Of a DNA stretch of 64,000 nt, positions 54,020-63,849 are shown in pieces. The stretch covers positions 177,696 to 241,695 of the forward strand of contig JAAZYR010000004.1 of the NCBI GenBank assembly GCA_014239555.1. The letters are read 5' to 3'. The DNA is from Acidimicrobiales bacterium. Its GTDB lineage: Bacteria; Actinomycetota; Acidimicrobiia; Acidimicrobiales; Poriferisodalaceae. The position numbers and the translations under genes are program-made. The notes below the pieces were generated by a model. It saw only the letters and a program-made list of their open reading frames with translations. It searched no databases and had not been told where the DNA came from. Numbering within the stretch: position 1 is the first letter of the stretch; the number at the start of each line of letters is the position of its first letter.

Positions 54020-55611
54020 ACCTGACTCCGGTCCAATTCCGCCTGTTCAAGAAGTTCCGTGGCGTGTTGTCTGCCACTCTTGGAGTCTGGCTGCCCAGCC
54101 AGCATGCGTGCGAGCTCGCGGACACGGTGCTCCTCGGTTACTTCTGTAACGGTAGATACAACTGTTCGTCCGTCATCTGTTTTGTCAACCACAAGGTGTT
54201 GGTCTGCGAACGCGGCGACTTGCGGGAGGTGCGTAACCACAAGTATCTGATGAGACGCTCCTAATCGTCCCAGGGCTCTTCCCACAGCGACAGCTGCAGC
54301 TCCGCCGACTCCAGCATCGACTTCGTCGAAGATCAGCGTCGGTGGCCCGGCAGTTAAAACCAATCGAAGAGAAAGCATGACTCGGGCAAGTTCTCCTCCG
54401 GACGCCACTTTCGCTAGACCATGTTGTCTGGCACCACTATTGGCTCGAAACATGATCTCGACGTCGTCTGCGGGGTCATCGCCTCGAACGTCAACAGACA
54501 AACTGGCGTGTTCAAGTGCCAACTCGGGGAGGTAGTGATTTACCGCGTCAGCGAAGGCGGGTGCTGCTGCACGTCGAGCGTTTGCCACATCTCCGGCGGC
54601 AACCGCAAGCTCGCCTTTCGCTTTGGCTAGAGCTATCTCTAACTCGGTCGCAACGGCTTCATGATTTTGGAGTCGTTCCAGACGCTCAGACACCTCGCTT
54701 CTATATTCGATGACGTCGTCCAGGCTGTCGCCGTATTTTCTTTGTAGGTCCACGAGTAGTTGTCGTCGGGCTCGAACCTCAGCGAGGCGTTCGGGCTCCT
54801 CATCGATCCGGTCAACCAATTCGCGCATCTCGTCGGTCACATCAAAAAGTTCAGCTTGAAGCCCCCTCAAACGTTCGGCTATTTCCTGGTACGGAGCCCG
54901 GCCCCCGATAGCCGCTATAGCTTGACCTAAAAGATCCAAGACCCCCTCGTCCTCGCTGATCGTGACCCGCGCCCGATTTCCCTGTTCTATATGCGCTGTC
55001 GCGTCGGCCAACAGTTCTTCTAGATCTTTAAGAGCGTCAGTTTCGCGTGGATCGTTAAGCTCGGCTTGTTCCAGTTCGTTGACTTGGAACTGCAGGAGGT
55101 CAATTTCACGGGCACGAGTTCTTGCATCGCCTCCCATGCCTTCGATTTCTTGTAGAAGCCGTCGTTCCTCGCCGCGAGCGGCGTTGAGGGCGTCAAGGTC
55201 GATCTGGCCGTGTCGGTCGAGGGCTGCCCGTTGGACTTTTTGTTGCAGTAGAGATTGGTGCTGATGCTGACCGTGTAGATCAACAAGTTTGGAACCTATC
55301 TCTGCGAGTTGAGATGCCGGGGCTAAGGCACTGTTGAGATAAGCCCTACTGCGACCTTCAACGGGTATCACACGCCGCAGCACCACCTCCTCACCTGTCG
55401 GCATTTCGAACCGGCCTTCTACGGACGCATATTCAGCTCCGTTTCGTACCATCGAGGGGTCGGCTCGTCCACCTGTGAGTAGTTCGATGGCTTGGACCAC
55501 CATGGTTTTGCCGGCGCCAGTCTCGCCAGTGAGCACGCTCACCCCAGGTCGGAGGACCAACGTCGAAGCCTCAATCACACCGAGATTCTGGACTGAGAGT
55601 TCCAGAATCAT
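54016..55611 (-). CDS. recN: DNA repair ATPase RecN
   Basis: 531 residues. SMC-like: Walker A LTGETGAGKT near 28-37, a long coiled coil and Walker B/signature ASGGELARVMLSLR with TLIFDEVDAGVGG. RecN holds DNA ends together in double-strand break repair. It shares one base with the NAD kinase stop (TAATG) and starts the chain of overlaps to steA. Confidence 0.94.
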   Translation of the reverse strand: MILELSVQNLGVIEASTLVLRPGVSVLTGETGAGKTMVVQAIELLTGGRADPSMVRNGAEYASVEGRFEMPTGEEVVLRRVIPVEGRSRAYLNSALAPASQLAEIGSKLVDLHGQHQHQSLLQQKVQRAALDRHGQIDLDALNAARGEERRLLQEIEGMGGDARTRAREIDLLQFQVNELEQAELNDPRETDALKDLEELLADATAHIEQGNRARVTISEDEGVLDLLGQAIAAIGGRAPYQEIAERLRGLQAELFDVTDEMRELVDRIDEEPERLAEVRARRQLLVDLQRKYGDSLDDVIEYRSEVSERLERLQNHEAVATELEIALAKAKGELAVAAGDVANARRAAAPAFADAVNHYLPELALEHASLSVDVRGDDPADDVEIMFRANSGARQHGLAKVASGGELARVMLSLRLVLTAGPPTLIFDEVDAGVGGAAAVAVGRALGRLGASHQILVVTHLPQVAAFADQHLVVDKTDDGRTVVSTVTEVTEEHRVRELARMLAGQPDSKSGRQHATELLEQAELDRSQV

Positions 55612-56468
55612 TAGCGGTCCTTAAGCCCAAACTTTTGTTTTAGGACTTGTTGAAAGCCACCTGTCCCCGAAGTCACTAGGCGAGCGATGGTGTCTGCTCG
55701 CGTCGCAATCATTGCATCGCCGTCCGATAGCGCTGCGACGCTGCGGCCATCGATGGATAGGTTGGCTTCTCGTTCTCCGACCACTGAAATGCGAATCTCA
55801 GTGTCTGGCCTCAGAACCAACGAACGGTCGAACAACATATGTGGGGCAACTGGTGTGAGTTGGAGCGACGAATGAGTTGGTGCCACGATCGAACCGCGTG
55901 CAGAAAGGTTGTACGCAGTAGAACCCGTGGGGGTGGAAACAATTAATCCATCGCCGGCATAAGTTGCAAACGCAGAGCCATCGATAGTTACTTCGAGTCG
56001 CACCGTATGGCCTTGAGCCTTCTTCTCTAGGACAACCTCATTGAGGCCTACCCAAGGGCCATCGACGCCCCCGTCTGACCGTTGTATTCGCCCCTGCACC
56101 ATCAGTCGATCTTCGACGGGTAATCGTCCCGACAATGCGAGGTCAATAGCGCTTTGGGCTTCGTCGGCTTCGAATTCGGTTAAGTAGCCCAGATGCCCGA
56201 CGTTGATCCCAAGAACAGGAACGTCGGACGAAGCAACTAATTCAAATGTTCTCAGCATCGTGCCATCTCCACCGACACTCACTGCTAGGTCCGCTCCCGT
56301 TGCGAAATCATCTTCAGCGCATCCAGATTCGGAGCAGTTGATCCCAACCGCTTCTTTGTCAAGCAGCCGAACGGAGTGCCCCGAATCGGTCAAGTAGCTG
56401 ACGATTTGAACTGCCAACTCAGCTGCTTCGGCACGGTCGGGATGCAACATCATTGAAACCACACTCAT
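55611..56468 (-). CDS. nadK: NAD kinase
   Basis: 285 residues. The GGDGTM motif (catalytic Asp68) and the second motif NVGHLGYLTEFE are present, with GLIVSTPTGSTAYNLSARGSIV at the NAD site. It makes NADP. In M. tuberculosis ppnK is in the same place between tlyA and recN. ATGA overlap with the tlyA stop. Confidence 0.95.
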   Translation of the reverse strand: MSVVSMMLHPDRAEAAELAVQIVSYLTDSGHSVRLLDKEAVGINCSESGCAEDDFATGADLAVSVGGDGTMLRTFELVASSDVPVLGINVGHLGYLTEFEADEAQSAIDLALSGRLPVEDRLMVQGRIQRSDGGVDGPWVGLNEVVLEKKAQGHTVRLEVTIDGSAFATYAGDGLIVSTPTGSTAYNLSARGSIVAPTHSSLQLTPVAPHMLFDRSLVLRPDTEIRISVVGEREANLSIDGRSVAALSDGDAMIATRADTIARLVTSGTGGFQQVLKQKFGLKDR

Positions 56469-57274
56469 GACATCGCTTCTCCCTTGGCATCATTAACTGC
56501 TCGGTTTATTGCGTCGGTGACTGAAACGCCATCGGTAACTCCCACTCGAGAGTGCATAAAGAATTCTGTGTTTCCGCCGGCGCCGCGAAGTGGTGAAACC
56601 ATTACACCCATGATGCCAAGGCCCGCTTCGGAAACACATTTGGATATCTCTCCGAGAACTCTAAGCCACACATCAGGACTACGAATGATTCCTTGAGAGC
56701 GAGATGTCTCCTCACGCGCAGCTTCAAATTGAGGCTTTACAAGCGTCAGTAGTTCGCCTTTATTCCCGCAAAGAGCGATCAAGCGAGGTAAGACAGTTCG
56801 CAAGGATATAAACGACAGATCAGCAACAACTAGATCTCCCGGTCCTCCTATGTCTGAAAGTTCGAGGTATCGCACATTGGTTCGTTCTAATACGTCCACT
56901 CGCGGGTCATCACGGATGTGCTGGTCCAACTGTCCGTAACCGACGTCAATGGCGACGACTTCTCGTGCTCCGCGTTGGATGACGCAGTCAGAGAATCCAC
57001 CTGTTGATGCGCCGACATCCACAACACGTTTGCCCTTGGGGTCAATCCCAAATGTGGTGAGCGCAACATCGAGTTTGTCGCCGCCTCGCGAAACGAACTG
57101 TGGACCTGATCCAGTAACTACAACGGGGTCACCCGGTGCGACCATACGCGTCGGTTTGCTTGCTATTGCTCCTCCTACTAACACCTGGCCAGCTTCAATA
57201 AGTTCGCGTGCCCGGGTAGGAGTCGCAGCCAAATCGCGTCGCATCAACTCGGTATCGAGCCTGCGTCGTGTCAT
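56465..57274 (-). CDS. tlyA: TlyA-type rRNA 2'-O-methyltransferase / hemolysin A family
   Basis: 269 residues. An N-terminal S4 domain (RRRLDTELMRRDLAATPTRARELIEAGQVLVGG) is followed by an FtsJ-like methyltransferase (VVDVGASTGGFSDCVIQRGAREVVAIDVGYGQL and DLVVADLSFISLR). In mycobacteria TlyA methylates 16S and 23S rRNA and confers sensitivity to capreomycin. The ATG at 57274 is preferred; a GTG at 57310 would add 12 residues. Neither start has a clear SD. Confidence 0.9.
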   Translation of the reverse strand: MTRRRLDTELMRRDLAATPTRARELIEAGQVLVGGAIASKPTRMVAPGDPVVVTGSGPQFVSRGGDKLDVALTTFGIDPKGKRVVDVGASTGGFSDCVIQRGAREVVAIDVGYGQLDQHIRDDPRVDVLERTNVRYLELSDIGGPGDLVVADLSFISLRTVLPRLIALCGNKGELLTLVKPQFEAAREETSRSQGIIRSPDVWLRVLGEISKCVSEAGLGIMGVMVSPLRGAGGNTEFFMHSRVGVTDGVSVTDAINRAVNDAKGEAMS

Positions 57275-57376
57275 CGCAAAGGGTTCCGTTGCTCTAGCGT
57301 CGCCTTCCACACATAGATTGAAGCTACCAGCAGAGCCGCTGGACTGGATCAGACTTGTACCAGCCTTGGTAGCTGC

Positions 57377-58177
57377 TCACGGAAACACCTCACCAACGAG
57401 AGCCTCTAGGTCATCAGCAACGATGTGTGGGCTCGGGTCGCAAGTCGCTGCGTCTTCATATCCGGTAACTCCAGACAAAACGAGACCGAAGTCAAACCCA
57501 AGTTCAACAGCTAACAGACCGTCGGTGGCTGGAAGGTCCCCAACGACTAAGTTTCCCTGCGCTCCGCGTTGAGTTTCGAGCCGCCTTAGCGCGAGATCAG
57601 CAATCGCTCGATTCGGCTTTCCCGCGATAGTCGGTTGCACTTGCCCTGCCGTAGCTAGCGCAGAGGTTAAGGAGCCGTTGCCAGGGAGCAACCCATCCGG
57701 AGTCGGGTAGGTCGGATCGTTGTTAGTTGAGATCAAGCGCGCACCTTGGTGAAGAGCGCGGGTCGACGCTGCAAGACGCGTGAAGTCAAAATGGGAGTGA
57801 AATCCGACAATCACCGCGTCAATAGCGTCGTGCACGCCAACTCCGTCGCTGGGGTCGAGGGCAATCGCCCCTCGATCTTCAACTGCCTCAATTACTCCGG
57901 TTCCAGCGCATACAAGGACCTTCTCATTAGGTTGCACAAGAGATGCTGCAGCCATAGCTGAAGTCAGCACTCTTCCGGCCGCGTCAATCCCGCAGGCTTT
58001 GAGTTTGCCTTCTACCTGGCCTTTGGTAAGGGCAGAAAAATTAGTGACAAAGAGAAGTTGTTCGCCTAGACCGTCGAGGCGTTCAATTGCTCGAGCTGCG
58101 CCAGGGATCGGCTGCTCCGCTAGCCAGACAACCCCGTCGAGATCGAGTATCCAAGCGATATCGCTTAGACCTGCCAA
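57377..58177 (-). CDS. HAD-superfamily phosphatase (NagD-like)
   Basis: 266 residues. The HAD nucleophile motif DLDGVVWL is at 12-19, the second motif FVTNFSA near 49 and the C-terminal GDLPATDGLLAVELGFDFGLVLSG. The size and cap arrangement fit the NagD / p-nitrophenyl phosphatase group (the same position as Rv1692 near tlyA). TTG start overlapping the korB stop by 13 bases. The substrate is unknown. Confidence 0.87.
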   Translation of the reverse strand: MAGLSDIAWILDLDGVVWLAEQPIPGAARAIERLDGLGEQLLFVTNFSALTKGQVEGKLKACGIDAAGRVLTSAMAAASLVQPNEKVLVCAGTGVIEAVEDRGAIALDPSDGVGVHDAIDAVIVGFHSHFDFTRLAASTRALHQGARLISTNNDPTYPTPDGLLPGNGSLTSALATAGQVQPTIAGKPNRAIADLALRRLETQRGAQGNLVVGDLPATDGLLAVELGFDFGLVLSGVTGYEDAATCDPSPHIVADDLEALVGEVFP

Positions 58178-59178
58178 GTTCCGCGCGAGCGGAGTAACGA
58201 TTCGAGGTCTCCTGAACCTTTTTCGTTATGGGCCATCGCTAACTGAGAGGTAGACGACGTCGCGTATTCAATCCTCTCCACAGCGCGGAACACGCCAACG
58301 GGAGTGGGTTCGAACGGGCCGCTCGACAAACGACTGAGCATGAATGCTGTCGAGGGATCGGTCTTGGTTTCGTCGTGGACAAGTACAGCTGCTTCCCCGA
58401 CGTCTGCTACTGACACAACTTTTGCGGCACCGTTCTCGACGATGACGCCAAGCTCATGGTCTGCGCCAAAGCGAATTGGCTTACCGTGCTCAAGAGAAAT
58501 CAAGTTCGCGTCGCGGTTCGCCTTCTTTGTGATTCCTTCCCAAGCACCGTCGTTGAACACGTTGCAGTTCTGGAAAACTTCGACGATAGATGTGCCCTTG
58601 TGCGCATGTGCTCGCCGGAACATGTCCATCATGTGTTGACGGTCCATGTCGTGGGTGCGGGCAACAAAGGAGGCTTCGGCCCCTAGGGCAACCGACACTG
58701 GGTTGAACGGAGCGTCTAGAGATCCCATCGGCGAGCTCTTGGTAACTTTGCCGACCTCACTGGTCGGTGAAAACTGGCCCTTGGTCAAACCGTAAATCAT
58801 GTTATTGAAAAGCAGAATTTTGATGTTCACGTTTCTGCGCAAAGCATGTATGAGGTGGTTACCACCGATCGACATCATGTCCCCATCGCCGCCTATAACC
58901 CAGATGTCTAGATCAGGTCGAGCCATAGCGAGGCCTGTCGCAATCGCGGGTGCACGACCGTGAATGCCATGCATGCCGTAGGTATTCATGTAGTAGGGGA
59001 AACGTGCAGCGCAGCCGATTCCAGATATGAAGACCGTGTTTTCGCGGTCAACTTCCAGTTCGGGCATGAGCATGCGCATCGCCGTGAGAATGGAATAATC
59101 ACCACATCCCGGACACCATCGAACTTCTTGGTCCGTGGCCCAGTCTGCTGGTTGTGTGCGCATAGGAGTATCAGTCAT
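58165..59178 (-). CDS. korB: 2-oxoacid:ferredoxin oxidoreductase beta subunit
   Basis: 337 residues. ThDP-binding GDGDMMSIGGNHLIHALRRN and the opening RWCPGCGDYSIL are diagnostic. YGLTKGQFSPTS is typical of the 2-oxoglutarate-type enzyme. It decarboxylates a 2-oxoacid and passes electrons to ferredoxin. The ATG at 59178 has AGGA about 9 bases upstream; a longer form from 59238 would overlap korA. It follows korA by 22 bases. Confidence 0.92.
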   Translation of the reverse strand: MTDTPMRTQPADWATDQEVRWCPGCGDYSILTAMRMLMPELEVDRENTVFISGIGCAARFPYYMNTYGMHGIHGRAPAIATGLAMARPDLDIWVIGGDGDMMSIGGNHLIHALRRNVNIKILLFNNMIYGLTKGQFSPTSEVGKVTKSSPMGSLDAPFNPVSVALGAEASFVARTHDMDRQHMMDMFRRAHAHKGTSIVEVFQNCNVFNDGAWEGITKKANRDANLISLEHGKPIRFGADHELGVIVENGAAKVVSVADVGEAAVLVHDETKTDPSTAFMLSRLSSGPFEPTPVGVFRAVERIEYATSSTSQLAMAHNEKGSGDLESLLRSRGTWQV

Positions 59179-59200
59179 AAGAATTGATCCTGTAGTCCTG

Positions 59201-61072
59201 TTAGGAAGCTTCGATAGCAGCGAGTGCCGCTGCCTCAATTTCGCCAGTGGTGAACGGCACGCCGTTCATTTTATTTACAGCCTTGATATCAAGGAGGAAC
59301 TTCGCCCGGATTAAGTTAACCAATTGACCGTCGTTCATTTCCGGACAAATGACTTTCTCGAATCTGGCTAAGACCTCGCCTAGATCCTTCGGCATTGGGT
59401 TCAAGTTCCTCAAATGTACATGAGCAACTTTGTGGCCGGCCTCTTGTAATCGAGCAACAGTGGCGTCAATAGCCCCCCAAGTTGAGCCCCAACCCAAAAT
59501 GCAGAAACTTGCATCAGCATCCCCCGCTATTTCAGCGTCAGGGACTTCTATCGCATTAATTTTCGCGGCCCGTAGCTCCACCATTTTCTGATGATTGTCT
59601 GGGTCATAGCTGATGTTGCCCGTTTCATCTTCTTTTTCAATGCCTCCGACACGATGCATGAGGTCGGGGGTGCCAGGTATTGCCCACGGCCGTGCCAACG
59701 TCTCTGGGTCGCGAAGGTAAGGCAAGAATATTCCTTCGCCGTCTTCATTCGTCCCATTGAAGCCTCTTTGGAAATCAACGCCGATATCAGGAAGCGAATC
59801 GATATCCGGTAGGAGCCAAGGCTCCGAACTAGTAGCCAGGTAGCCGTCGCTGAGCAGCATGACCGGAGTGCGATATCGAAGCGCTATACGGCAGGCTTCT
59901 ATCGCAGCATCAAAGCAGTCGGCTGGGCTGCGTGGCGCCACGATAGGCATCGGAGACTCCGAATGGCGGCCGTACATGGCCATCATCAAGTCCGCCTGCT
60001 CCGGCTTAGTTGGCAACCCGGTAGACGGACCGCCACGCTGAATGTCAATGACTACCATCGGTAATTCGAGACTCACAGCGAGGCCGAGAGTTTCTCCTTT
60101 GAGAGCAACTCCGGGTCCCGAAGTCGTCGTAAACGCAAGCGCTCCGCCAAAAGCCGCGCCGACTGCCGAAGCGGCTGCAGCTATTTCATCTTCTGCTTGA
60201 AACGTCCGCACACCGAAATGTTTCAAGGCGGACAGATCATGAAGAATGTCGGACGCCGGCGTAATCGGGTAGGAACCTAGGAAGATAGGAAGACGCGCCA
60301 GTTGGCCCGCTGCCACGCATCCCCATGCTAGGGCTGTGTTTCCCGTGACATTGGTGTATTCGCCAGATGGCAACGGTGCTGGCTTGATTTCGTAGTGCGA
60401 TTCAAAAAGCTCAGCTGTTTCGCCGAAGTTATAACCAGCTTGGAAGGCCGCTTCGTTGGCTTGGATGACCTGTTCTCGACCATGAAACTTGGTACTAATG
60501 AATTCCATTGTTGGCTCAACCGGCCGCGTGTACATCCACGAGATCAGGCCCAAGGCGAAGAAATTTTTCGATCGTTCCGCATCTCGAGGCTTCACCCCAT
60601 GCACTGCTACTGCATCGCGGGTGATCTGACTCATGGCTACTGGGTAACAGCGATAACCGTCGAGACTGCCGTCTTCAAGCGGGTTGCTCTCATACCCAGC
60701 TTTTTCAAGGTTGCGTTCTGTAAACGCGTCCGAGTTAATGATGATTGCTCCGCCCTGCACAACGTTATGTAGTTGAGCTTTAAGCGCTGCAGGGTTCATC
60801 GCTACTAGGACTGTTGGCGCATCGCCAGGTGTCGTAATAGCGAAATCGGAGATTCGAACTTGAAAGGCCGAGACCCCTGCAAGCGTTCCTTGCGGGGCTC
60901 GAATCTCAGCTGGGAATTCAGGCAACGTGGCAAGGTCATTACCTAAGGCGGCCGAAATACTTGTGAATTGGTCGCCTGTTAATTGCATGCCGTCGCCAGA
61001 GTCACCAGCGAATCGGATGATGACCTCGTTGAGTTCCTGAAGTGGAAGCTCTCGAGGTGCTGTATCGGTCAC
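59201..61072 (-). CDS. korA: 2-oxoacid:ferredoxin oxidoreductase alpha subunit (with gamma domain)
   Basis: 623 residues. The N-terminal gamma-type domain (VIIRFAGDSGDGMQLTGDQF, 18-37) is fused to the alpha domain, which contains AEDEIAAAASAVGAAFGG and SGPGVALKGETLGLAVSLELPMVVIDIQRGGPSTGLPT. Together with korB it forms an oxidative TCA-type 2-oxoglutarate ferredoxin route. GTG start with GGGAGGG 3 bases upstream; TATAAA at 61111-61116 on the minus strand may be the -10. Confidence 0.92.
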   Translation of the reverse strand: MTDTAPRELPLQELNEVIIRFAGDSGDGMQLTGDQFTSISAALGNDLATLPEFPAEIRAPQGTLAGVSAFQVRISDFAITTPGDAPTVLVAMNPAALKAQLHNVVQGGAIIINSDAFTERNLEKAGYESNPLEDGSLDGYRCYPVAMSQITRDAVAVHGVKPRDAERSKNFFALGLISWMYTRPVEPTMEFISTKFHGREQVIQANEAAFQAGYNFGETAELFESHYEIKPAPLPSGEYTNVTGNTALAWGCVAAGQLARLPIFLGSYPITPASDILHDLSALKHFGVRTFQAEDEIAAAASAVGAAFGGALAFTTTSGPGVALKGETLGLAVSLELPMVVIDIQRGGPSTGLPTKPEQADLMMAMYGRHSESPMPIVAPRSPADCFDAAIEACRIALRYRTPVMLLSDGYLATSSEPWLLPDIDSLPDIGVDFQRGFNGTNEDGEGIFLPYLRDPETLARPWAIPGTPDLMHRVGGIEKEDETGNISYDPDNHQKMVELRAAKINAIEVPDAEIAGDADASFCILGWGSTWGAIDATVARLQEAGHKVAHVHLRNLNPMPKDLGEVLARFEKVICPEMNDGQLVNLIRAKFLLDIKAVNKMNGVPFTTGEIEAAALAAIEAS

Positions 61073-61167
61073 GGACCCTCCCGGGGGATGGTGGTCGTCC
61101 GAGATCGAACTTTATACCCGCTACGCACAAAATACTCGTTAAAAAAGATGGAGTTCATAGAGACGGG

Positions 61168-62226
61168 CTAGGCGACGGTAATCGACGTATCGAGGTAGAC
61201 GTCCTGTATGGCGTTGAGAAGTGCGACGCCTTCTTCCATCGGCCGTTGGAAGGCCTTACGACCTGAGATCAAACCGAGACCTCCAGCTCGTTTATTTATC
61301 ACTGCCGTCATCACCGCTTCGGCCATATCCGTGGCTCCTGAACTTGCGCCACCACTATTAATCAACCCAATTCTTCCCATGTAACAATTAGCGACCTGCC
61401 AGCGGCAGAGGTCAATCGGGTGATCCGAGGTCAACTTTTCGTAGACGTCAGCGTGGGTTTTGCCGAACCCTTTCACAGTATTAAAAGCCCCATTAGTCTC
61501 GGGGAGTTTTTGTTTAATGATGTCGGCTTCAATAGTCACGCCAATGTGATTGGCCTGCCCGGTTGCGTCTGCCGCCACGTGATTGTCTTGGCCATCGATG
61601 TCAATCGAGCTGTTACGGAGATAGCACCAGAGCACGGTAAACATTCCTAGCTGGTGCGCTTTTTCGAATGCCTCGGCGATTTCTTGGATCTGACGTCCGC
61701 TTTCCTCACTACCAAAGTAAATCGTGGCCCCTACTCCAGCTGCCCCCAGGTTGTGTGCCTGCTCGACGGAACCAAACATGATCTGGTCGTAAGTGGCGGG
61801 ATAAGTAAGTAGCTCATTGTGGTTGAGTTTTGCGATGAATGGAATCCGGTGAGCGTATTTCCGAGTCACTGCTCCAAGAACGCCAAAGGTGGTGGCGACA
61901 GCGTTGCAGCCGCCTTCAATCGCGAGTTCAATAATATTTGACGGGTCTAAGTAAATGGGGTTTGGAGCAAAAGAGGCAGCTGCTGAGTGCTCAATCCCTT
62001 GATCAACAGGAAGAATCGATACATAACCTGAGTGCGCTAAACGGCCATTCGTGAATAGCGACTGCATGTTCCTCATGACCTGAGGTGACCGATCCGTAAC
62101 TGAAACCACGTCGGTAACAAAGTCAGGGCCTGGAAGAGTGAGTAATTCCTGGGGAATGGTCTCGCACTCATGGTCGAGGAGGTAGCTGGCCTGATCTCCG
62201 AGTAGACCTTCGATGTCGACGCTCAC
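61168..62226 (-). CDS. fbaB: Class I fructose-bisphosphate aldolase (FbaB/DhnA type)
   Basis: 352 residues. The sequence tracks E. coli FbaB throughout: [41 protein letters not shown], the Schiff-base Lys region ADIIKQK and [17 protein letters not shown]. It cleaves fructose 1,6-bisphosphate through a Lys Schiff base and needs no metal. SD AAGGAG lies 7 bases before the GTG start. Confidence 0.94.
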   Translation of the reverse strand: MSVDIEGLLGDQASYLLDHECETIPQELLTLPGPDFVTDVVSVTDRSPQVMRNMQSLFTNGRLAHSGYVSILPVDQGIEHSAAASFAPNPIYLDPSNIIELAIEGGCNAVATTFGVLGAVTRKYAHRIPFIAKLNHNELLTYPATYDQIMFGSVEQAHNLGAAGVGATIYFGSEESGRQIQEIAEAFEKAHQLGMFTVLWCYLRNSSIDIDGQDNHVAADATGQANHIGVTIEADIIKQKLPETNGAFNTVKGFGKTHADVYEKLTSDHPIDLCRWQVANCYMGRIGLINSGGASSGATDMAEAVMTAVINKRAGGLGLISGRKAFQRPMEEGVALLNAIQDVYLDTSITVA

Positions 62227-62355
62227 GCCACGACTCCTTAGGTGTCTGATAGGTGGATGGAATACAACCCCGCGGGGCGAAGCCGATCGTAGTCGCGTGC
62301 TTCAAAGAAAAGGTTGAGGCAGAACTTACAATCTGCGGCTTTTAATTCTCGCTGT

Positions 62356-63432
62356 TCATGACAACGACGTCAGTCGATAGGCCACGTCTGCGTAGTCAGG
62401 CTCTACTGTCTGGATTCGCTCAAATCCCCGGCTAGCACGCTGATGGTCGCCCGCTCGCTCATACAAATCAGATAACGCGTACCAAAGTCGCAGGTGATAG
62501 TCGCGCGCTTTCTTTGTCTGAATCGGCCCCTTTTCGAGAAGACGTATCCCACCTGCTAAATCGCCCGCGTCTGCCAAGGCCCCCGCCATCACGATTCGGC
62601 CCTCTGTCATGACCGAAGCTTCGGGTCCGGCAACCCGCAGTTCGTCCCATAGGCGACGCACTGCGTCATATTCGCCGAGCGCCCGGTAACAGTCGGCCAT
62701 CACCGGCAGCTGGTCGACGGTACCGGTCATGTCGGTGAAACGTTGCAGTCGGTCTAGGGCCTGACGCCATAGTCCTAAACGGTAAAGAGTAAGCCCGTAA
62801 AGCTCCTGTAGGTCCGGAACTCGAGGATGCTTTTTGACCAACGGCCGAAGTATGTCCTCAACTTCACCAAATCGTTCTGCCAGAAACTGTTCTCCAGCTT
62901 CTCGAAGTTGTTTCAAAAGTCGGTCGAGAGCGCGTTCTGATAAACCCCGGGTATAAGCGGCGTCGATTTCGGGAAGCGGTAGTTGCGGCTGTCGGCGTCG
63001 CGTTTGTTGGCTTCGCGAACTGTCATTTACTCGTTCCCATCGGTCGTCATCCCTGCGGGGAGGACGCGTTACATCATCGTTAGACGGCCGTGGCCCACCG
63101 GGATCGATGCTCGCGTTGTGCGCCCCTCGTCTTGCTACGCCACCCCATTTGGAACCGCGCGCATCATCGCCAAAGTACCGCTCAGGCTTCTCGACTCCTG
63201 GGCCGCGTTGAGGGGAATCTGAACCACGACTATCAGAACGACGACCATCAGAACGACGACCATCAGAACGACGACCATCAGAACGACGACCATCTGGTCC
63301 GGAACCGGAACCGCGTCGATCGCGTCCCTTTGGCGGTTCTCTGCGCGAATTCTTTTCTTTTCGCTGAGGTCCACCTGACCGCTTCTGATTATCTCGGCCG
63401 TTGTTATTACGGCGTCCAGTTCGGTCGTTCAC
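62356..63432 (-). CDS. TPR protein with a repetitive Arg/Asp/Gly/Ser N-terminus
   Basis: 358 residues. The first 150 residues are low complexity, rich in Arg, Gly, Asp, Ser and Asn, and include four to five repeats of DGRRS. From about 170 on there are tandem helical repeats of the TPR type (AGEQFLAERFGEVEDILRPLVKKHPRVPDLQELYGLTLYRLGLWRQALDRLQR). The N-terminus looks disordered and basic and may bind RNA; the TPR domain probably binds protein. The GTG at 63432 has GGAG 4 bases upstream; a start at 63492 would run towards the 5S terminator region. It lies directly downstream of the rRNA operon on the same strand. Confidence 0.75.
   Translation of the reverse strand: MNDRTGRRNNNGRDNQKRSGGPQRKEKNSRREPPKGRDRRGSGSGPDGRRSDGRRSDGRRSDGRRSDSRGSDSPQRGPGVEKPERYFGDDARGSKWGGVARRGAHNASIDPGGPRPSNDDVTRPPRRDDDRWERVNDSSRSQQTRRRQPQLPLPEIDAAYTRGLSERALDRLLKQLREAGEQFLAERFGEVEDILRPLVKKHPRVPDLQELYGLTLYRLGLWRQALDRLQRFTDMTGTVDQLPVMADCYRALGEYDAVRRLWDELRVAGPEASVMTEGRIVMAGALADAGDLAGGIRLLEKGPIQTKKARDYHLRLWYALSDLYERAGDHQRASRGFERIQTVEPDYADVAYRLTSLS
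63221..63295. repeat. 15-bp tandem repeat (five units)
   Basis: The unit GAACGACGACCATCA repeats five times head to tail, with the first unit and the last base diverged. It encodes DGRRS on the minus strand in the TPR protein gene. Length changes of one unit would keep the frame. Confidence 0.9.
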
Positions 63433-63504
63433 GGCTCTCCATGCTACGGGCCGTGGCACGACAATCCGGTCGATAGGTAGCTCACGGGTCAAGGCATTAA
63501 TCGG

Positions 63505-63560
63505 AAAGGCCCCGCTGCTCCAACCGATCCAAACTTTGGACTGGTGAGGCGAGCGGGGCT
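63505..63560 (-). terminator. rRNA operon terminator-like structure after 5S
   Basis: On the minus strand GCCCCGCT (complement of 63552-63559) and AGCGGGGC (complement of 63509-63516) form an 8-bp stem. A CCAAA / TTTGG hairpin lies between them, and CTTTCC follows. It starts 15 bases after 5S rRNA and would end the rRNA transcript before the TPR gene. Confidence 0.55.
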
Positions 63561-63573
63561 CTCCATAGAAGGA

Positions 63574-63691
63574 TTCTGGCGGTGACCTACTCTCCCAGGG
63601 GGTCTTCCCCCAAGTACCATCGGCGCTGGCAGGCTTAACTTCCGTGTTCGGAATGGAAACGGGTGTATCCCTGCCGCCATAACCACCAGAA
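63574..63691 (-). rRNA. rrf: 5S ribosomal RNA
   Basis: 118 bases on the minus strand. The 5' end TTCTGGTGG pairs with the 3' end CCGCCAGAA. The internal sequences CCCGTTTCCATTCCGAACA and GAAGTTAAGCC are conserved 5S loops. The 158-base gap to 23S (63692-63849) is the internal spacer and shows no tRNA. Confidence 0.95.
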
Positions 63692-63849
63692 ATATGTAGC
63701 GCTCAATCTGAAGCGAGAGAGCACGTTCTTGAGTCGATCCGATTGGGTCGGAGTCGACATGTGCGAGGGACCGGCGGCCCCTGAGCACTCCATAGCGATG
63801 CACGATTCCCTTGAATAAGGGTGTCTTTGTTTTCTCGAAACTGAGTATC

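Noticed and set aside
63221..63295. Possible CRISPR array
   Set aside because: Units are 15 bases, contiguous and without spacers, and they encode a peptide repeat.
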